Source: JBKHHU01 sp046539045 (GTDB lineage: Bacteria > Planctomycetota > Phycisphaerae > SM23-33). From it: a stretch of 24,763 nucleotides of DNA. Shown in pieces: positions 13,710 through 21,032 of the stretch. A program made the position numbers and the translations under genes. The notes below the pieces were generated by a model that saw only the letters and a list, made by a program, of their open reading frames with translations, did not search any database and was not told where the DNA came from. The stretch is taken from assembly GCA_046539045.1 (NCBI GenBank), contig JBKHHU010000027.1, forward strand, positions 1 through 24,763, read 5' to 3'. The stretch's first letter is position 1; each line of letters opens with the position of its first letter.

Positions 13710-13770
13710 GAACAGGACGCAACCTATCAGTTTTATCGGGCGAGGCAAAGGCATTTCTCCAGTCCTCACT

Positions 13771-13790
13771 TGTGGACGACCTGTGGGTAT
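13771..13790. promoter_or_regulatory. Two degenerate DnaA-box-like 9-mers
   Basis: TGTGGACGA (13771-13779) and TGTGGGTAT (13782-13790) each match the DnaA box TGTGGATAA at 7 of 9 positions, in the same orientation and 11 bp apart. They lie in the 325-nt gap between dnaN and the DciA-like gene, a plausible place for replication control. Apart from these, the leader hairpin and the dnaN terminator, the gap shows nothing clear. Confidence 0.3.
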
Positions 13791-13916
13791 CTGTCGGAAA
13801 TATCCTACGTCTCGGGCGTGATGGCAAACAACCCTCTTTCAGAAATGAGGTTCCGCCGGCGACCGCCGGCGGGCGATCGAGCTGATTTTCCCGACCACCG
13901 CCCGCAGTCACGCCGT

Positions 13917-13948
13917 AAAAAAGATGGCGAGCCGCAGGGCCCGCCATC
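13917..13948 (-). terminator. Intrinsic terminator of dnaN
   Basis: GATGGCG (13923-13929) pairs with CGCCATC (13942-13948), and the interior can add further G-C pairs. On the minus strand six T residues follow (13922-13917). It begins 26 nt after the dnaN stop. Confidence 0.8.
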
Positions 13949-13974
13949 GGAATACGGTCCGGTTGTCTGACGGC

Positions 13975-15072
13975 TCAGCCGAGGTCGACCGGCATGATGA
14001 CGTAGAGGAAGTCGGTGCCGGATTTGACCACCGCCGGCTTGTTCGACGCGTTCATCTCGAAGTACATCTCCTGGCTGCCGATGACCTTCACCGCATCCAG
14101 CAGGAACTGCGGATTGAAGCCGATATCCAGCGGCTCGCCCTCGAGGGTGATCGGGCAGGTGACTTCGGCCTCGCCGGTCTCCGGTGCCCGGCTGGAAAGC
14201 GTCACCTGATCGGCAGCGAAGCTGAGCTTCACACCGCGGGATTCCTCGTTGGTCAGCAGGGCCGCCTGTCGGACGCGGTGCTCGAATTCGTTGGTCTGCA
14301 CCTTCGCCTTGCGCGTGGACTCTTTGGGGATCACGTCGCCATAGTTGGGGAAGTTGCCCTGCACCAGCGAACTGACCAGCACCGCCCGGGCGGTCCGCAC
14401 GAGGATCTGGTTCTCCTGCAGGCGGATGTCGAGCACTTCTTCGGCATCGCCGGTGACACGGGTGATGATCTGCATCAGCTTGGCGGGGATGATCGCCTTG
14501 ACCTCGTCGGAGGCGGGCTTGGACAGCGAGCCGCGGGCCTGGGCAAGGCGGTGTCCGTCGGTCGCAACCAACTTGAGGTTCTTCCCGGACGCCTCCCACA
14601 GCACGCCGGAGATGGCGTAGTGGCTGTGAGCCTTGGCCGTGGCGAACAGCGTCTGATTGATCATCTTCTTCAGATCGACACCGGCCACCGCGAAATCGCC
14701 GTCCTCACCGAATTCGGCGACTTCCGGATACTCACCGGGGTCATAGCCAAGCACCTTGAAGCGGCTGCCCGCCCCGCGGATGTTGACGGTCTGCTTGTCG
14801 GCTTCGATGGTGAGCGTGTCGTCCTGGCTTTCGCGAACGATGCCCACGAGCCGGTCGACGGGGACCAGCGCCTCGCCCGGCTCTTCGACCTGCACAGCCG
14901 TGACTTCATACCGGCAGCCGACTTCCAGATCGGTCGCCAGGAACGTCAACGTGTTCTCCGTGGCGATCAGTTTTACGCACTGCAACACCGGTTTGGGCGT
15001 GCGAGTCGCGACGATACCACCGGCGAGAGTAAGTGCTTCCTGCAACGCAGCCGTCTGAGCGATTACCTTCAT
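13975..15072 (-). CDS. dnaN: DNA polymerase III subunit beta (sliding clamp)
   Basis: Forms the dimeric ring that tethers DNA polymerase III to DNA. The 365-aa length is normal. Three clamp domains are visible: residues 1-120 (MKVIAQTAALQEALTLAGGIVATRTPKPVLQCVKL, then LTFLATDLEVG), 130-245 (the GHYAISGVLWE-type segment, here SHYAISGVLWEASGKNLKLVATDGHRLA, is diagnostic) and 250-365 (EFEHRVRQAALLTNEESRGVKLSF, ending FLYVIMPVDLG). The ending differs slightly from the common MPMR tail. SD GAGGGA with about 5-nt spacing supports the start. It has its own promoter and terminator, so it is monocistronic. dnaA is not adjacent; the upstream neighbour is a giant secreted protein gene whose stop lies right next to the dnaN -35. 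Confidence 0.98.
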   Translation of the reverse strand: MKVIAQTAALQEALTLAGGIVATRTPKPVLQCVKLIATENTLTFLATDLEVGCRYEVTAVQVEEPGEALVPVDRLVGIVRESQDDTLTIEADKQTVNIRGAGSRFKVLGYDPGEYPEVAEFGEDGDFAVAGVDLKKMINQTLFATAKAHSHYAISGVLWEASGKNLKLVATDGHRLAQARGSLSKPASDEVKAIIPAKLMQIITRVTGDAEEVLDIRLQENQILVRTARAVLVSSLVQGNFPNYGDVIPKESTRKAKVQTNEFEHRVRQAALLTNEESRGVKLSFAADQVTLSSRAPETGEAEVTCPITLEGEPLDIGFNPQFLLDAVKVIGSQEMYFEMNASNKPAVVKSGTDFLYVIMPVDLG

Positions 15073-15147
15073 GTCGATCCCTCACATGAATTTCCCGCAG
15101 CCGGAATTGGCCCGCGGGAGTCGGAAAATGCGAAATTGGTCAGCGTG

Positions 15148-15176
15148 TTTATACGCCCCCAAAGCGAAACTTGCAA
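15148..15176 (-). promoter_or_regulatory. Probable promoter of dnaN
   Basis: On the minus strand TTGCAA (15176-15171), a 17-nt spacer and TATAAA (15153-15148) form a strong pair. The predicted start is near 15141, giving a leader of about 70 nt. The -35 lies 4 nt after the stop codon of the upstream gene. Confidence 0.65.
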
Positions 15177-15180
15177 GGGT

Positions 15181-18100
15181 TCATTCAGCCGGAGCCGAAG
15201 CGGCGGAACGATCTCGCTGCTTGAGCTGCAGAACGGTCTTTCGCAGGCGCCACGCGGCCCCCCTGGCCGCCTGCACGTACAGATGGTATCTGTCGCCGTA
15301 ATGCGAGACCAACTGGTAGTGCTTGCGTGCCCTGATCGGGTTGCCCCGGGCCTCAGCCAGCATAGCCAGTGACCAGTGCATGCGGAGTTTCTGGCCCTCC
15401 CAGACCGACCGCCGACGCAGTTGCGCTTCGTCGATGCGGCCCATCTGATAGAGCAGGCTCGGGCGTGACATCACCGCGTCGGGCAGGATTCGCTCCGCTG
15501 CCGTCCGCGCCATCACCGGCCTGCCCAGCACATCCAGCGCGAAGACCTCCGCGTAATCGACAGAGAAACGGTACTGGTCAAGGTCCTTGCCCCGAGTTTC
15601 GATGAACTTCAGGGCGGCGTACCACTGCCCCTCGGCCAGCATCTTCGCCAACCGGTCCTTGAGTACCACCGAAACACGCATGTGCGCCGGCGGGACCTGG
15701 TCGATGAGTTTGTCCCATACCGCATCATCCAAGCCGTAGCGGATGGCGTAGTCCAGCGTTCTGGACCACACGACCGACGGATCCGCCCCGTCGTCGATCA
15801 GCATCTGCACCGTGTCCAGTATCTCCCGGTCGGTCGGCTCGTTGCGGATGACAAACCCAAGGTACGATCTATAGGATCCCGGCCAGGTCTTCATGATCCT
15901 CAGGAACTGCCGCCGGGCCTCTTCCGGGCGACCGTTCGCTTCCAGGGCCCATCCGTAACCGATTCTGCCTTTGGCCGTTCCGCCTGCCGCGGCTTTTCTG
16001 CCCAGTTCCAGCGCCAGTTGCGGGTAGCCTTCCATGGCGATATCGGCGGCCATTCTCCCGTACATGTTGCCCACGGCGATACTGAAAGGCAGGTGCCGGC
16101 GGGCTCGGCGGGCCACGGCAGCGACCTGGTCCCAGTCGGCCGTCAAGCGGTTGTACCTGGCCAGGTCCGCAAGCGGATCCACCTCGTCGGGCAGGTCGTC
16201 AGCCACGCTCCACAACATGCGTTTGGCCAGCTCCGGCTGGTCCATGTGAAAGAACACCGAACGGCTGAGCTGGCAGCGATGGGCTGCCGAATACCGCATG
16301 CGCTGGTGCACGTCCCGGAAATGCGCCGTGGAAAGATGCACAAAGACGAACACCGCTTGCGGCAGCTTGTTCCATGGATCGATCCGCCATATTCGCAGCC
16401 CCGCAGCCTGCGCTTCCGGGGTCAGCCGCAACTGTCGCAGACGCTCGACCGTAAGCGATGCACGCCAGCTTCCGCATTCGGCGCGAGAGGCAGCGGACAT
16501 CCTTCGGCCCGGGAAAGCGGGGTTGCCCAGCAGGTCCAGCGCCAACCAGGCGACGGCCTCGTCGCGAGAGAATGCGGTCTTCCAGAGCTCGCCCATCAGT
16601 TCCCTGCAGGCTTGGTCCTGATCGCGGTCGTCCAGTTCCATGGCGCGGAAGAGCGTCGCCGGTCCGGGCATCCGGGCATGCAAGGCTTTCCACACGCGCC
16701 GCCCGAATTCTGCCGCCTGCTCGTAATTGTTCCAGAGCCCGTGCAGGTAGCGTGCCCGGGCCAGGAGCACCCGCGCCCACGTCGCCCGGCGCAGTGCCAG
16801 GTACTCGCTCAGGCCGATCGCGTGTACGTTCTGTTCTTCGGCCGCCGGGGGCAGGTAAAACAGTTCCGTAAGAGCTTCCAGCAGCTGGGACGATTGAGCC
16901 GGCGAGCAGTTGCTGACCGCCCACGCCATGCGGCGGATAGCCGCGTCGGAGAGCGTCGCCTCGGGTGGGGCCATCTTCAGCAGCTTGGCCAGTCGCATCG
17001 CGAGGTCCTGTCGCGCCTTGCGATCGAAACGCCCGTCCGAGAGAAGATCCTGCACGGCCCGAGCCGACGCCAGCCGCACACCCAGCTCCGAACAGGTCCG
17101 GGCGCTCAGATAGTAAGGAAACCTCTGTTGCGGGAGGAAAGCGGGGTTCCTGTTGGCGACCGCCAGCTCGGCGTTCATCTCACCGAGGAGGCTCCTGCGC
17201 CCGCAGTGCTCTGCCGCCCACAACCACGCCAGTTGCTCCAGCGGGCCGGCCTTCTTGATAGTGGCAGGGCTCAAGCGGGTGCAGTCGCGGGTGGCGAACA
17301 TCTCGATCGCCCTTCGCTGGGGAGCGTCCCCTGCCGATTCGGGCACCCGGGCCATCGTTTCCATCGCCGCAGCCGGAAAACCGATCGCCAGGCGAACCCA
17401 CGCCCCGTCCAGAGACACCGCGTTCCCCAACCGGCGGGCGTACAGATGGCTGGCCATGGCCCCCGCGGCCACCAGCCGGCGGTCCTGAAACAGCCCGTAG
17501 GGGTCCAGCATCACCAGCAGCGAACTGCAGAACGCCGATGCGCGATGCCCGCTCTCGCTCTGTGGAGACCGAGCCAGAACCCGATCCACCATCCGGGAAG
17601 CGTCGAAAATGTCCGCGGACTTCAGGGACATCGCCGCCCGACGCGCCGCCCGCAGCGCCGCGTTCTGGCAGGCGTCCGGCGTTGACAACTCCGCCCGTCG
17701 CTTCGGATGCAACGGGTAATACGCCTGCACCTCCGCCAGGATCGATTCCTGCAGCCGCACGATCCCGCCGGTGGTCTGCTGCCATGTCGTCGCATCGATC
17801 GTAACGGGCGTCAGGTCGTCTTTGTGGTCTTTTCCAAGATGCAGCCGCGGCGTGATAGTTACCCGGGTCGGCTCCGGCATGCCGGCAGCATGGCCCATCC
17901 CGTCAGCTTTGCATCGCATGGCAGTATCGCCGGTGGTTTTGCCGATCCCGACCCAGGCCGACTCCGGTTTGTCGCCGGCCCGGACGGCGATGCCCGCCCA
18001 CGCACGGTCACTGTCGCTGTCGATCGATCGAACCGCTGCGGTGAGAGTGAAATCGCCCGTCACGGCAGTGGGAACAAACGCACCGGCCGGAGGCCGGGCC

Positions 18101-18699
18101 ACGTAGGCCATGTTGTCGGTTTCCCCCGACCCGGAGAACGTCCACGCCCGGCCGTCTCTCTGCAGCGTCGTCGGTTTCTTCGGCCTGCCGACTTCGCGCA
18201 GTTGTGCATCGTCCAGCGACCCGCCGCAGAACTCGAGGATCTCGATCTTCGCATCGAGGCGGTTGGCGTCGCGGGCATGATCGATCCAGAGCCCGACCCG
18301 GGCGCGTTCGGGCAGTTCATCGGCAGGCCACCGGCCCACCTCATGCCACTCTCGCCCGTCGGAGGAACTGAACGTCCGCACGCTGTCGCCCTTCCGCTGC
18401 AGCCGCACGAAATTGGCTGGGGCCGGGGCGCTGTAAACCAGTTCCAGGCGCGGATAGAGGTCTTCGATTCCGTCGGCATCGACGGGATGGTATCGGGCGG
18501 AGAGCCGCGTTTCGTGCTCCAGCACCAGCCGCAACAGTCGCAAGGCCGCTTCGCCCTGGAAAGGGTCGAACCGGCGGGCGGCATCGGCGGAAGGCGCCTG
18601 CAGGTGCAGAACCGGCAGCGGCCGGGCCGGCGGGCCCGCAGACGCCGCAGACCATCCGCCCAGCAGCAAACCGAGGATCAATGCGATACGCTGTACCAT
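15181..18699 (-). CDS. Giant secreted protein with LamG-like N-terminus and TPR-like repeats, unknown function
   Basis: The 1172-aa product has a signal peptide (MVQRIALILGLLLGGWSAASAG). Residues about 90-160 (FVRLQRKGDSVRTFSSSDGREWHEVG, then ARVGLWIDH) resemble the concanavalin/DUF1349-type sandwich that compares surface-exposed carbohydrate binders. Residues about 195-280 (GDFTLTAAVRSI, AWAGIAVRAGDKPESAWVGIG) look like a second, similar sandwich. The remaining 850 residues are alpha-helical repeats resembling TPR/Sel1 solenoids, with Trp-rich helices and several scattered Cys. No catalytic motif is recognised. The start at 18699 has only a weak GGGA site 7 nt upstream but gives a complete signal peptide. 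It is transcribed alone between a terminator at 18852 and the dnaN promoter. A role at the cell surface or in the periplasm is inferred from export only. Confidence 0.8.
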   Translation of the reverse strand: MVQRIALILGLLLGGWSAASAGPPARPLPVLHLQAPSADAARRFDPFQGEAALRLLRLVLEHETRLSARYHPVDADGIEDLYPRLELVYSAPAPANFVRLQRKGDSVRTFSSSDGREWHEVGRWPADELPERARVGLWIDHARDANRLDAKIEILEFCGGSLDDAQLREVGRPKKPTTLQRDGRAWTFSGSGETDNMAYVARPPAGAFVPTAVTGDFTLTAAVRSIDSDSDRAWAGIAVRAGDKPESAWVGIGKTTGDTAMRCKADGMGHAAGMPEPTRVTITPRLHLGKDHKDDLTPVTIDATTWQQTTGGIVRLQESILAEVQAYYPLHPKRRAELSTPDACQNAALRAARRAAMSLKSADIFDASRMVDRVLARSPQSESGHRASAFCSSLLVMLDPYGLFQDRRLVAAGAMASHLYARRLGNAVSLDGAWVRLAIGFPAAAMETMARVPESAGDAPQRRAIEMFATRDCTRLSPATIKKAGPLEQLAWLWAAEHCGRRSLLGEMNAELAVANRNPAFLPQQRFPYYLSARTCSELGVRLASARAVQDLLSDGRFDRKARQDLAMRLAKLLKMAPPEATLSDAAIRRMAWAVSNCSPAQSSQLLEALTELFYLPPAAEEQNVHAIGLSEYLALRRATWARVLLARARYLHGLWNNYEQAAEFGRRVWKALHARMPGPATLFRAMELDDRDQDQACRELMGELWKTAFSRDEAVAWLALDLLGNPAFPGRRMSAASRAECGSWRASLTVERLRQLRLTPEAQAAGLRIWRIDPWNKLPQAVFVFVHLSTAHFRDVHQRMRYSAAHRCQLSRSVFFHMDQPELAKRMLWSVADDLPDEVDPLADLARYNRLTADWDQVAAVARRARRHLPFSIAVGNMYGRMAADIAMEGYPQLALELGRKAAAGGTAKGRIGYGWALEANGRPEEARRQFLRIMKTWPGSYRSYLGFVIRNEPTDREILDTVQMLIDDGADPSVVWSRTLDYAIRYGLDDAVWDKLIDQVPPAHMRVSVVLKDRLAKMLAEGQWYAALKFIETRGKDLDQYRFSVDYAEVFALDVLGRPVMARTAAERILPDAVMSRPSLLYQMGRIDEAQLRRRSVWEGQKLRMHWSLAMLAEARGNPIRARKHYQLVSHYGDRYHLYVQAARGAAWRLRKTVLQLKQRDRSAASAPAE

Positions 18700-18734
18700 G
18701 GCAATTCCCGAAGGCGGCTAGCACAACTCTTCCC

Positions 18735-18753
18735 GACAGATCCCGGATCTGTC
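18735..18753. promoter_or_regulatory. 19-bp perfect palindrome, candidate operator
   Basis: GACAGATC-CCG-GATCTGTC is an 8-3-8 perfect inverted repeat just downstream of the likely -10 box (TATACT, 18772-18767 minus) of the giant secreted protein gene. That is a typical position for a repressor site. It could also form a leader hairpin in the mRNA. Confidence 0.45.
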
Positions 18754-18766
18754 TCGTGGAGCGTCC

Positions 18767-18772
18767 AGTATA
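18767..18772 (-). promoter_or_regulatory. Possible -10 box of the giant secreted protein gene
   Basis: TATACT on the minus strand; no good -35 at normal spacing. The predicted start is near 18760, about 61 nt before the start codon. Confidence 0.35.
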
Positions 18773-18821
18773 GCCGTTTCAGCGGCAGGGATACAGGCAC
18801 ATCGCCGGGGACCTCGCCACG

Positions 18822-18852
18822 TAAAAACACGCCCCCGCCGGTTGGCGAGGGC
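18822..18852 (-). terminator. Intrinsic terminator of the PEP-CTERM/GH113 operon
   Basis: GCCCCCGCC (18831-18839) pairs with GGCGAGGGC (18844-18852), with one mismatch, around GGTT. On the minus strand GTGTTTTTAC follows. It begins 56 nt after the stop codon of the glycoside hydrolase gene. Confidence 0.8.
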
Positions 18853-18908
18853 GCGATGTGCAGCAGGCGAAGGGCTGGTCAAACACTGTGGCAGCCGCAG
18901 GAAGATGT

Positions 18909-20135
18909 TCAGCGCCGGCGTCGGCGCCACAGGAGCAGGCCCGATCCAGCCAGGACGAGCAGGCCCGGTTCGGGGATGTAATACTCCGCCAGCACGTCTT
19001 CGGCGGGCTTGTTCTGGGGCGTGAACCACAGCGGCGCCTGATCCCAGTCGCTCGGGTCCGGATCGATCTGCCAGTTCCACCAGTGGGCTCCGGCCCACCA
19101 GGATTCCTCCCAGAGCTGACTGAGCAGGGCCTCGTAGCAGTCGGCCTGTTCCTGCAGGTCGAGAACGGCACCGTCGGGGGGAACCTTCCACGGATGCTGA
19201 TTCGTCCCGTCGAAGCTGCAGTACCCGACCTCCGTGAACAGCACCGGCTTGCCGTCTTCCGCGGCAGACCACTGCTGCAGCATCGTGATGTAGTCGCCCC
19301 ATGCGACCTGCAACTGCTCCAGCGAGGGATCGTCCTGATTGGTGAGCGGGTAATAGGCATCGACGCCCAGGTAGTCCATTTCGTCCCACCACTGGATGTC
19401 GGTGCTCGTGCCGCCGCCGGCCCCGCCGTGCTGGGCGGCGTAGGTCAGCTTACCGTTATAGCGGGAGCGGATTCCCCCGTCACCCTCGGGTCCGTTGATC
19501 ATCTTCCGCCAGTTGCTTTCACTCCCGCTCGTGCCGGCAAGCTCCGTACCAATGCAGAACGTCTCTACGTTGTGAGTCTGGGCGACCTGCGCCCAATGGT
19601 AAATGTAATTGGCGTAGCCGTCATACGGGTCATCCGCCTGCCCGGTGTGGCTGCCGTCGTGCGGTGTGCCCGAAGAGCCCCAGAACCAGTTGGCGGTCCC
19701 GGGTATCTGGCCGCGCCAGTGGTTTGGGTCGTCGCGCAGGTTGACCAGCGGCTTGAGCATCACCTTCATGCCCTTGTTGTGGATCGCGTCGATGACGGTG
19801 GTGGTGACGTCGGTGGTGGCGGTCCCGCGGAAATCGGTCGCGTCGGTCGGGTCCGGACTGATCGCGTGGCTGTCGATGTTGTCCTGCAACCAGAAGACGT
19901 TCACCCCGACCGTGTCGACCCCGATCTGCTTCATGTCGGTCAGCGTCTGATTCAGATCGTCGAGCTTCAGATTGTCCATCGTCAGCGGGTGCTCGTCGGC
20001 AGAGCCGCCCCCGCCGCCCCAGAGGGTCAAAGAAACCGCCCGATGGCGATCGGCGGCCGGGGCTGCGTACCCGGTCCCAGACAGGCAGAGAATCGTCATC
20101 ACCAGACCGGCAGACAGCAGAATCCGAGGATTCAT
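18909..20135 (-). CDS. Secreted GH113-like glycoside hydrolase with PEP-CTERM anchor
   Basis: The 408-aa protein has a signal peptide (to about residue 24), a TIM-barrel catalytic domain and a PEP-CTERM sorting tail (YIPEPGLLVLAGSGLLLWRRRRR). Barrel motifs fit family GH113 (beta-mannanase-type, clan A): DTVGVNVFW on strand 2, GMKVMLKPLV on strand 3, ETFCIGTELAGT with the acid/base candidate E198, DYLGVDAYYPLT on strand 6, and KPVLFTEVGY with the nucleophile candidate E302. HWWNWQIDPDP lies near the end of the barrel. The exosortase system would process the tail and attach or release the enzyme at the cell surface. Mannan or a related beta-glycan is the likely substrate, but this is inferred from the family. 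SD GGAG with 7-nt spacing. It follows the small PEP-CTERM gene by 72 nt and is probably cotranscribed with it. Confidence 0.88.
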   Translation of the reverse strand: MNPRILLSAGLVMTILCLSGTGYAAPAADRHRAVSLTLWGGGGGSADEHPLTMDNLKLDDLNQTLTDMKQIGVDTVGVNVFWLQDNIDSHAISPDPTDATDFRGTATTDVTTTVIDAIHNKGMKVMLKPLVNLRDDPNHWRGQIPGTANWFWGSSGTPHDGSHTGQADDPYDGYANYIYHWAQVAQTHNVETFCIGTELAGTSGSESNWRKMINGPEGDGGIRSRYNGKLTYAAQHGGAGGGTSTDIQWWDEMDYLGVDAYYPLTNQDDPSLEQLQVAWGDYITMLQQWSAAEDGKPVLFTEVGYCSFDGTNQHPWKVPPDGAVLDLQEQADCYEALLSQLWEESWWAGAHWWNWQIDPDPSDWDQAPLWFTPQNKPAEDVLAEYYIPEPGLLVLAGSGLLLWRRRRR

Positions 20136-20155
20136 TGGGTAGCTCCGAAGAATGC

Positions 20156-20187
20156 TCCCGGGCGGGCCGGTTCCGACCCGCCCGGGA
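20156..20187 (-). promoter_or_regulatory. Strong hairpin between the two PEP-CTERM genes
   Basis: TCCCGGGCGGG (20156-20166) pairs perfectly with 20177-20187, an 11-bp G/C-rich stem with a 10-nt loop that can itself pair CGG/CCG. No T-run follows on either strand. It may stabilise the upstream message or lower readthrough into the hydrolase gene. Confidence 0.6.
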
Positions 20188-20207
20188 AAGAGAAGGACAG
20201 AAGCGAA

Positions 20208-20813
20208 CTATTGCCTGCGACGGCGCAGCAATGCCAGGCCGCCCAGACTCAGCAGACCCATCGTCGCAGGCTCGGGGATCGCGGTCACCCGCACGGTAGC
20301 GGTCATCGCTTCGGGCTCTTCCACGTCACCGGCGGTGAATACCTGGAACCCGTATTTCTTGATGCGGTACAGGTCGTCGGGATTCGGATTGGGTGCGCCG
20401 TCGGGATCGTTCAGCAGGTCCCAGTGGAGGATGTACGATTCGCCCACGCCGAGCACCTTGCTGTCCTTGTGCTCCGACCAGTTCCAGTTCGGCTGGAGGA
20501 ACGGGTTCAGCTCGATCGACTGACTGGCCCCTGCCGCGGCAATCAGTTCCACCTTCAGATACATGTCCGTCTGGCCGTCCCAGTCGAGATCTTCCTCCAC
20601 GCCAAGAGAGGTTTTGCCGTAGTCGCTGGTGCCGAGTGCCAACTCGAAATCCACCCCCAGCTCTCCCTGATCGGTCTTGCCCTCCAGCGTGCCCGGACCC
20701 CATCCCAGATCCTCCAGGCCCATGAGCATTTCATTGCTGAACGTGGCTGCGTGCACGTTGGATACCGTCAGAACCGCCAATAGACTGAGTGCAACGAGAA
20801 TCGTCCGTTTCAT
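20208..20813 (-). CDS. PEP-CTERM secreted protein, unknown function
   Basis: The 201-aa product starts with a signal peptide (MKRTILVALSLLAVLTVSNVHA) and ends with a canonical PEP-CTERM tail (IPEPATMGLLSLGGLALLRRRRQ). The mature part is acidic and rich in Gly, Asp and Asn, with a beta-sandwich feel (LDWDGQTDMYLKVELIAAAG, SYILHWDLLND). No catalytic motif is seen. The start at 20813 is chosen for GAGGAG 6 nt upstream; an in-frame ATG at 20855 would put charged residues before the signal peptide. It is the first gene of the unit with the GH113-like enzyme and is divergent from the XylR-like regulator. It may be a surface glycan-binding partner of the hydrolase; this is inference. Confidence 0.85.
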   Translation of the reverse strand: MKRTILVALSLLAVLTVSNVHAATFSNEMLMGLEDLGWGPGTLEGKTDQGELGVDFELALGTSDYGKTSLGVEEDLDWDGQTDMYLKVELIAAAGASQSIELNPFLQPNWNWSEHKDSKVLGVGESYILHWDLLNDPDGAPNPNPDDLYRIKKYGFQVFTAGDVEEPEAMTATVRVTAIPEPATMGLLSLGGLALLRRRRQ

Positions 20814-20866
20814 CTTTTTCTCCTCTGCTTTCCCGCGCGGCAGACTTCGCCGCATGATGTGTGCTT

Positions 20867-20889
20867 CCCCGGTTGAGCCGGCACCGGGG
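20867..20889 (-). promoter_or_regulatory. Leader hairpin upstream of the small PEP-CTERM gene
   Basis: CCCCGG (20867-20872) pairs with CCGGGG (20884-20889) across an 11-nt loop, inside the predicted 5' leader (about 20904 to 20814). Confidence 0.35.
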
Positions 20890-20910
20890 TATGTGTCCCA
20901 CTAGGTTGCT

Positions 20911-20940
20911 ATTGTAGGAACCGGACAATCGCCCTGTCAT
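20911..20940 (-). promoter_or_regulatory. Probable promoter of the PEP-CTERM/GH113 operon
   Basis: On the minus strand ATGACA (20940-20935), an 18-nt spacer and TACAAT (20916-20911) form a good pair. The predicted start is near 20904. It lies back to back with the regulator promoter, so one protein could control both. Confidence 0.5.
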
Positions 20941-20960
20941 TCAAGAAACGTGCGAATGTA

Positions 20961-20989
20961 TTGTTATTTTGTGCATACTAGGGTAAATT
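20961..20989 (+). promoter_or_regulatory. Possible promoter of the XylR-like regulator
   Basis: TTGTTA (20961-20966), a 17-nt spacer and TAAATT (20984-20989). The predicted start near 20996 leaves about 37 nt before the ATG at 21033. Confidence 0.4.
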
Positions 20990-21032
20990 GTTGAGCGGAA
21001 ACTCGGGGACATTTCACGCGGAGACCGCAACC

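Noticed and set aside
13924..15372. 482-codon plus-strand frame
   Set aside because: Antisense to dnaN.
15682..17685. 667-codon plus-strand frame
   Set aside because: Antisense to the giant secreted protein; rich in Arg, Gln, Pro and Gly without motifs, so a compositional shadow.
18858..20783. 641-codon plus-strand frame
   Set aside because: Antisense to the PEP-CTERM and GH113-like genes, both of which have signal peptides and sorting tails on the minus strand.
20988..21032. Upstream TTG start for the XylR-like regulator
   Set aside because: Lies in the promoter region and has no SD; the ATG at 21033 gives the normal family length.
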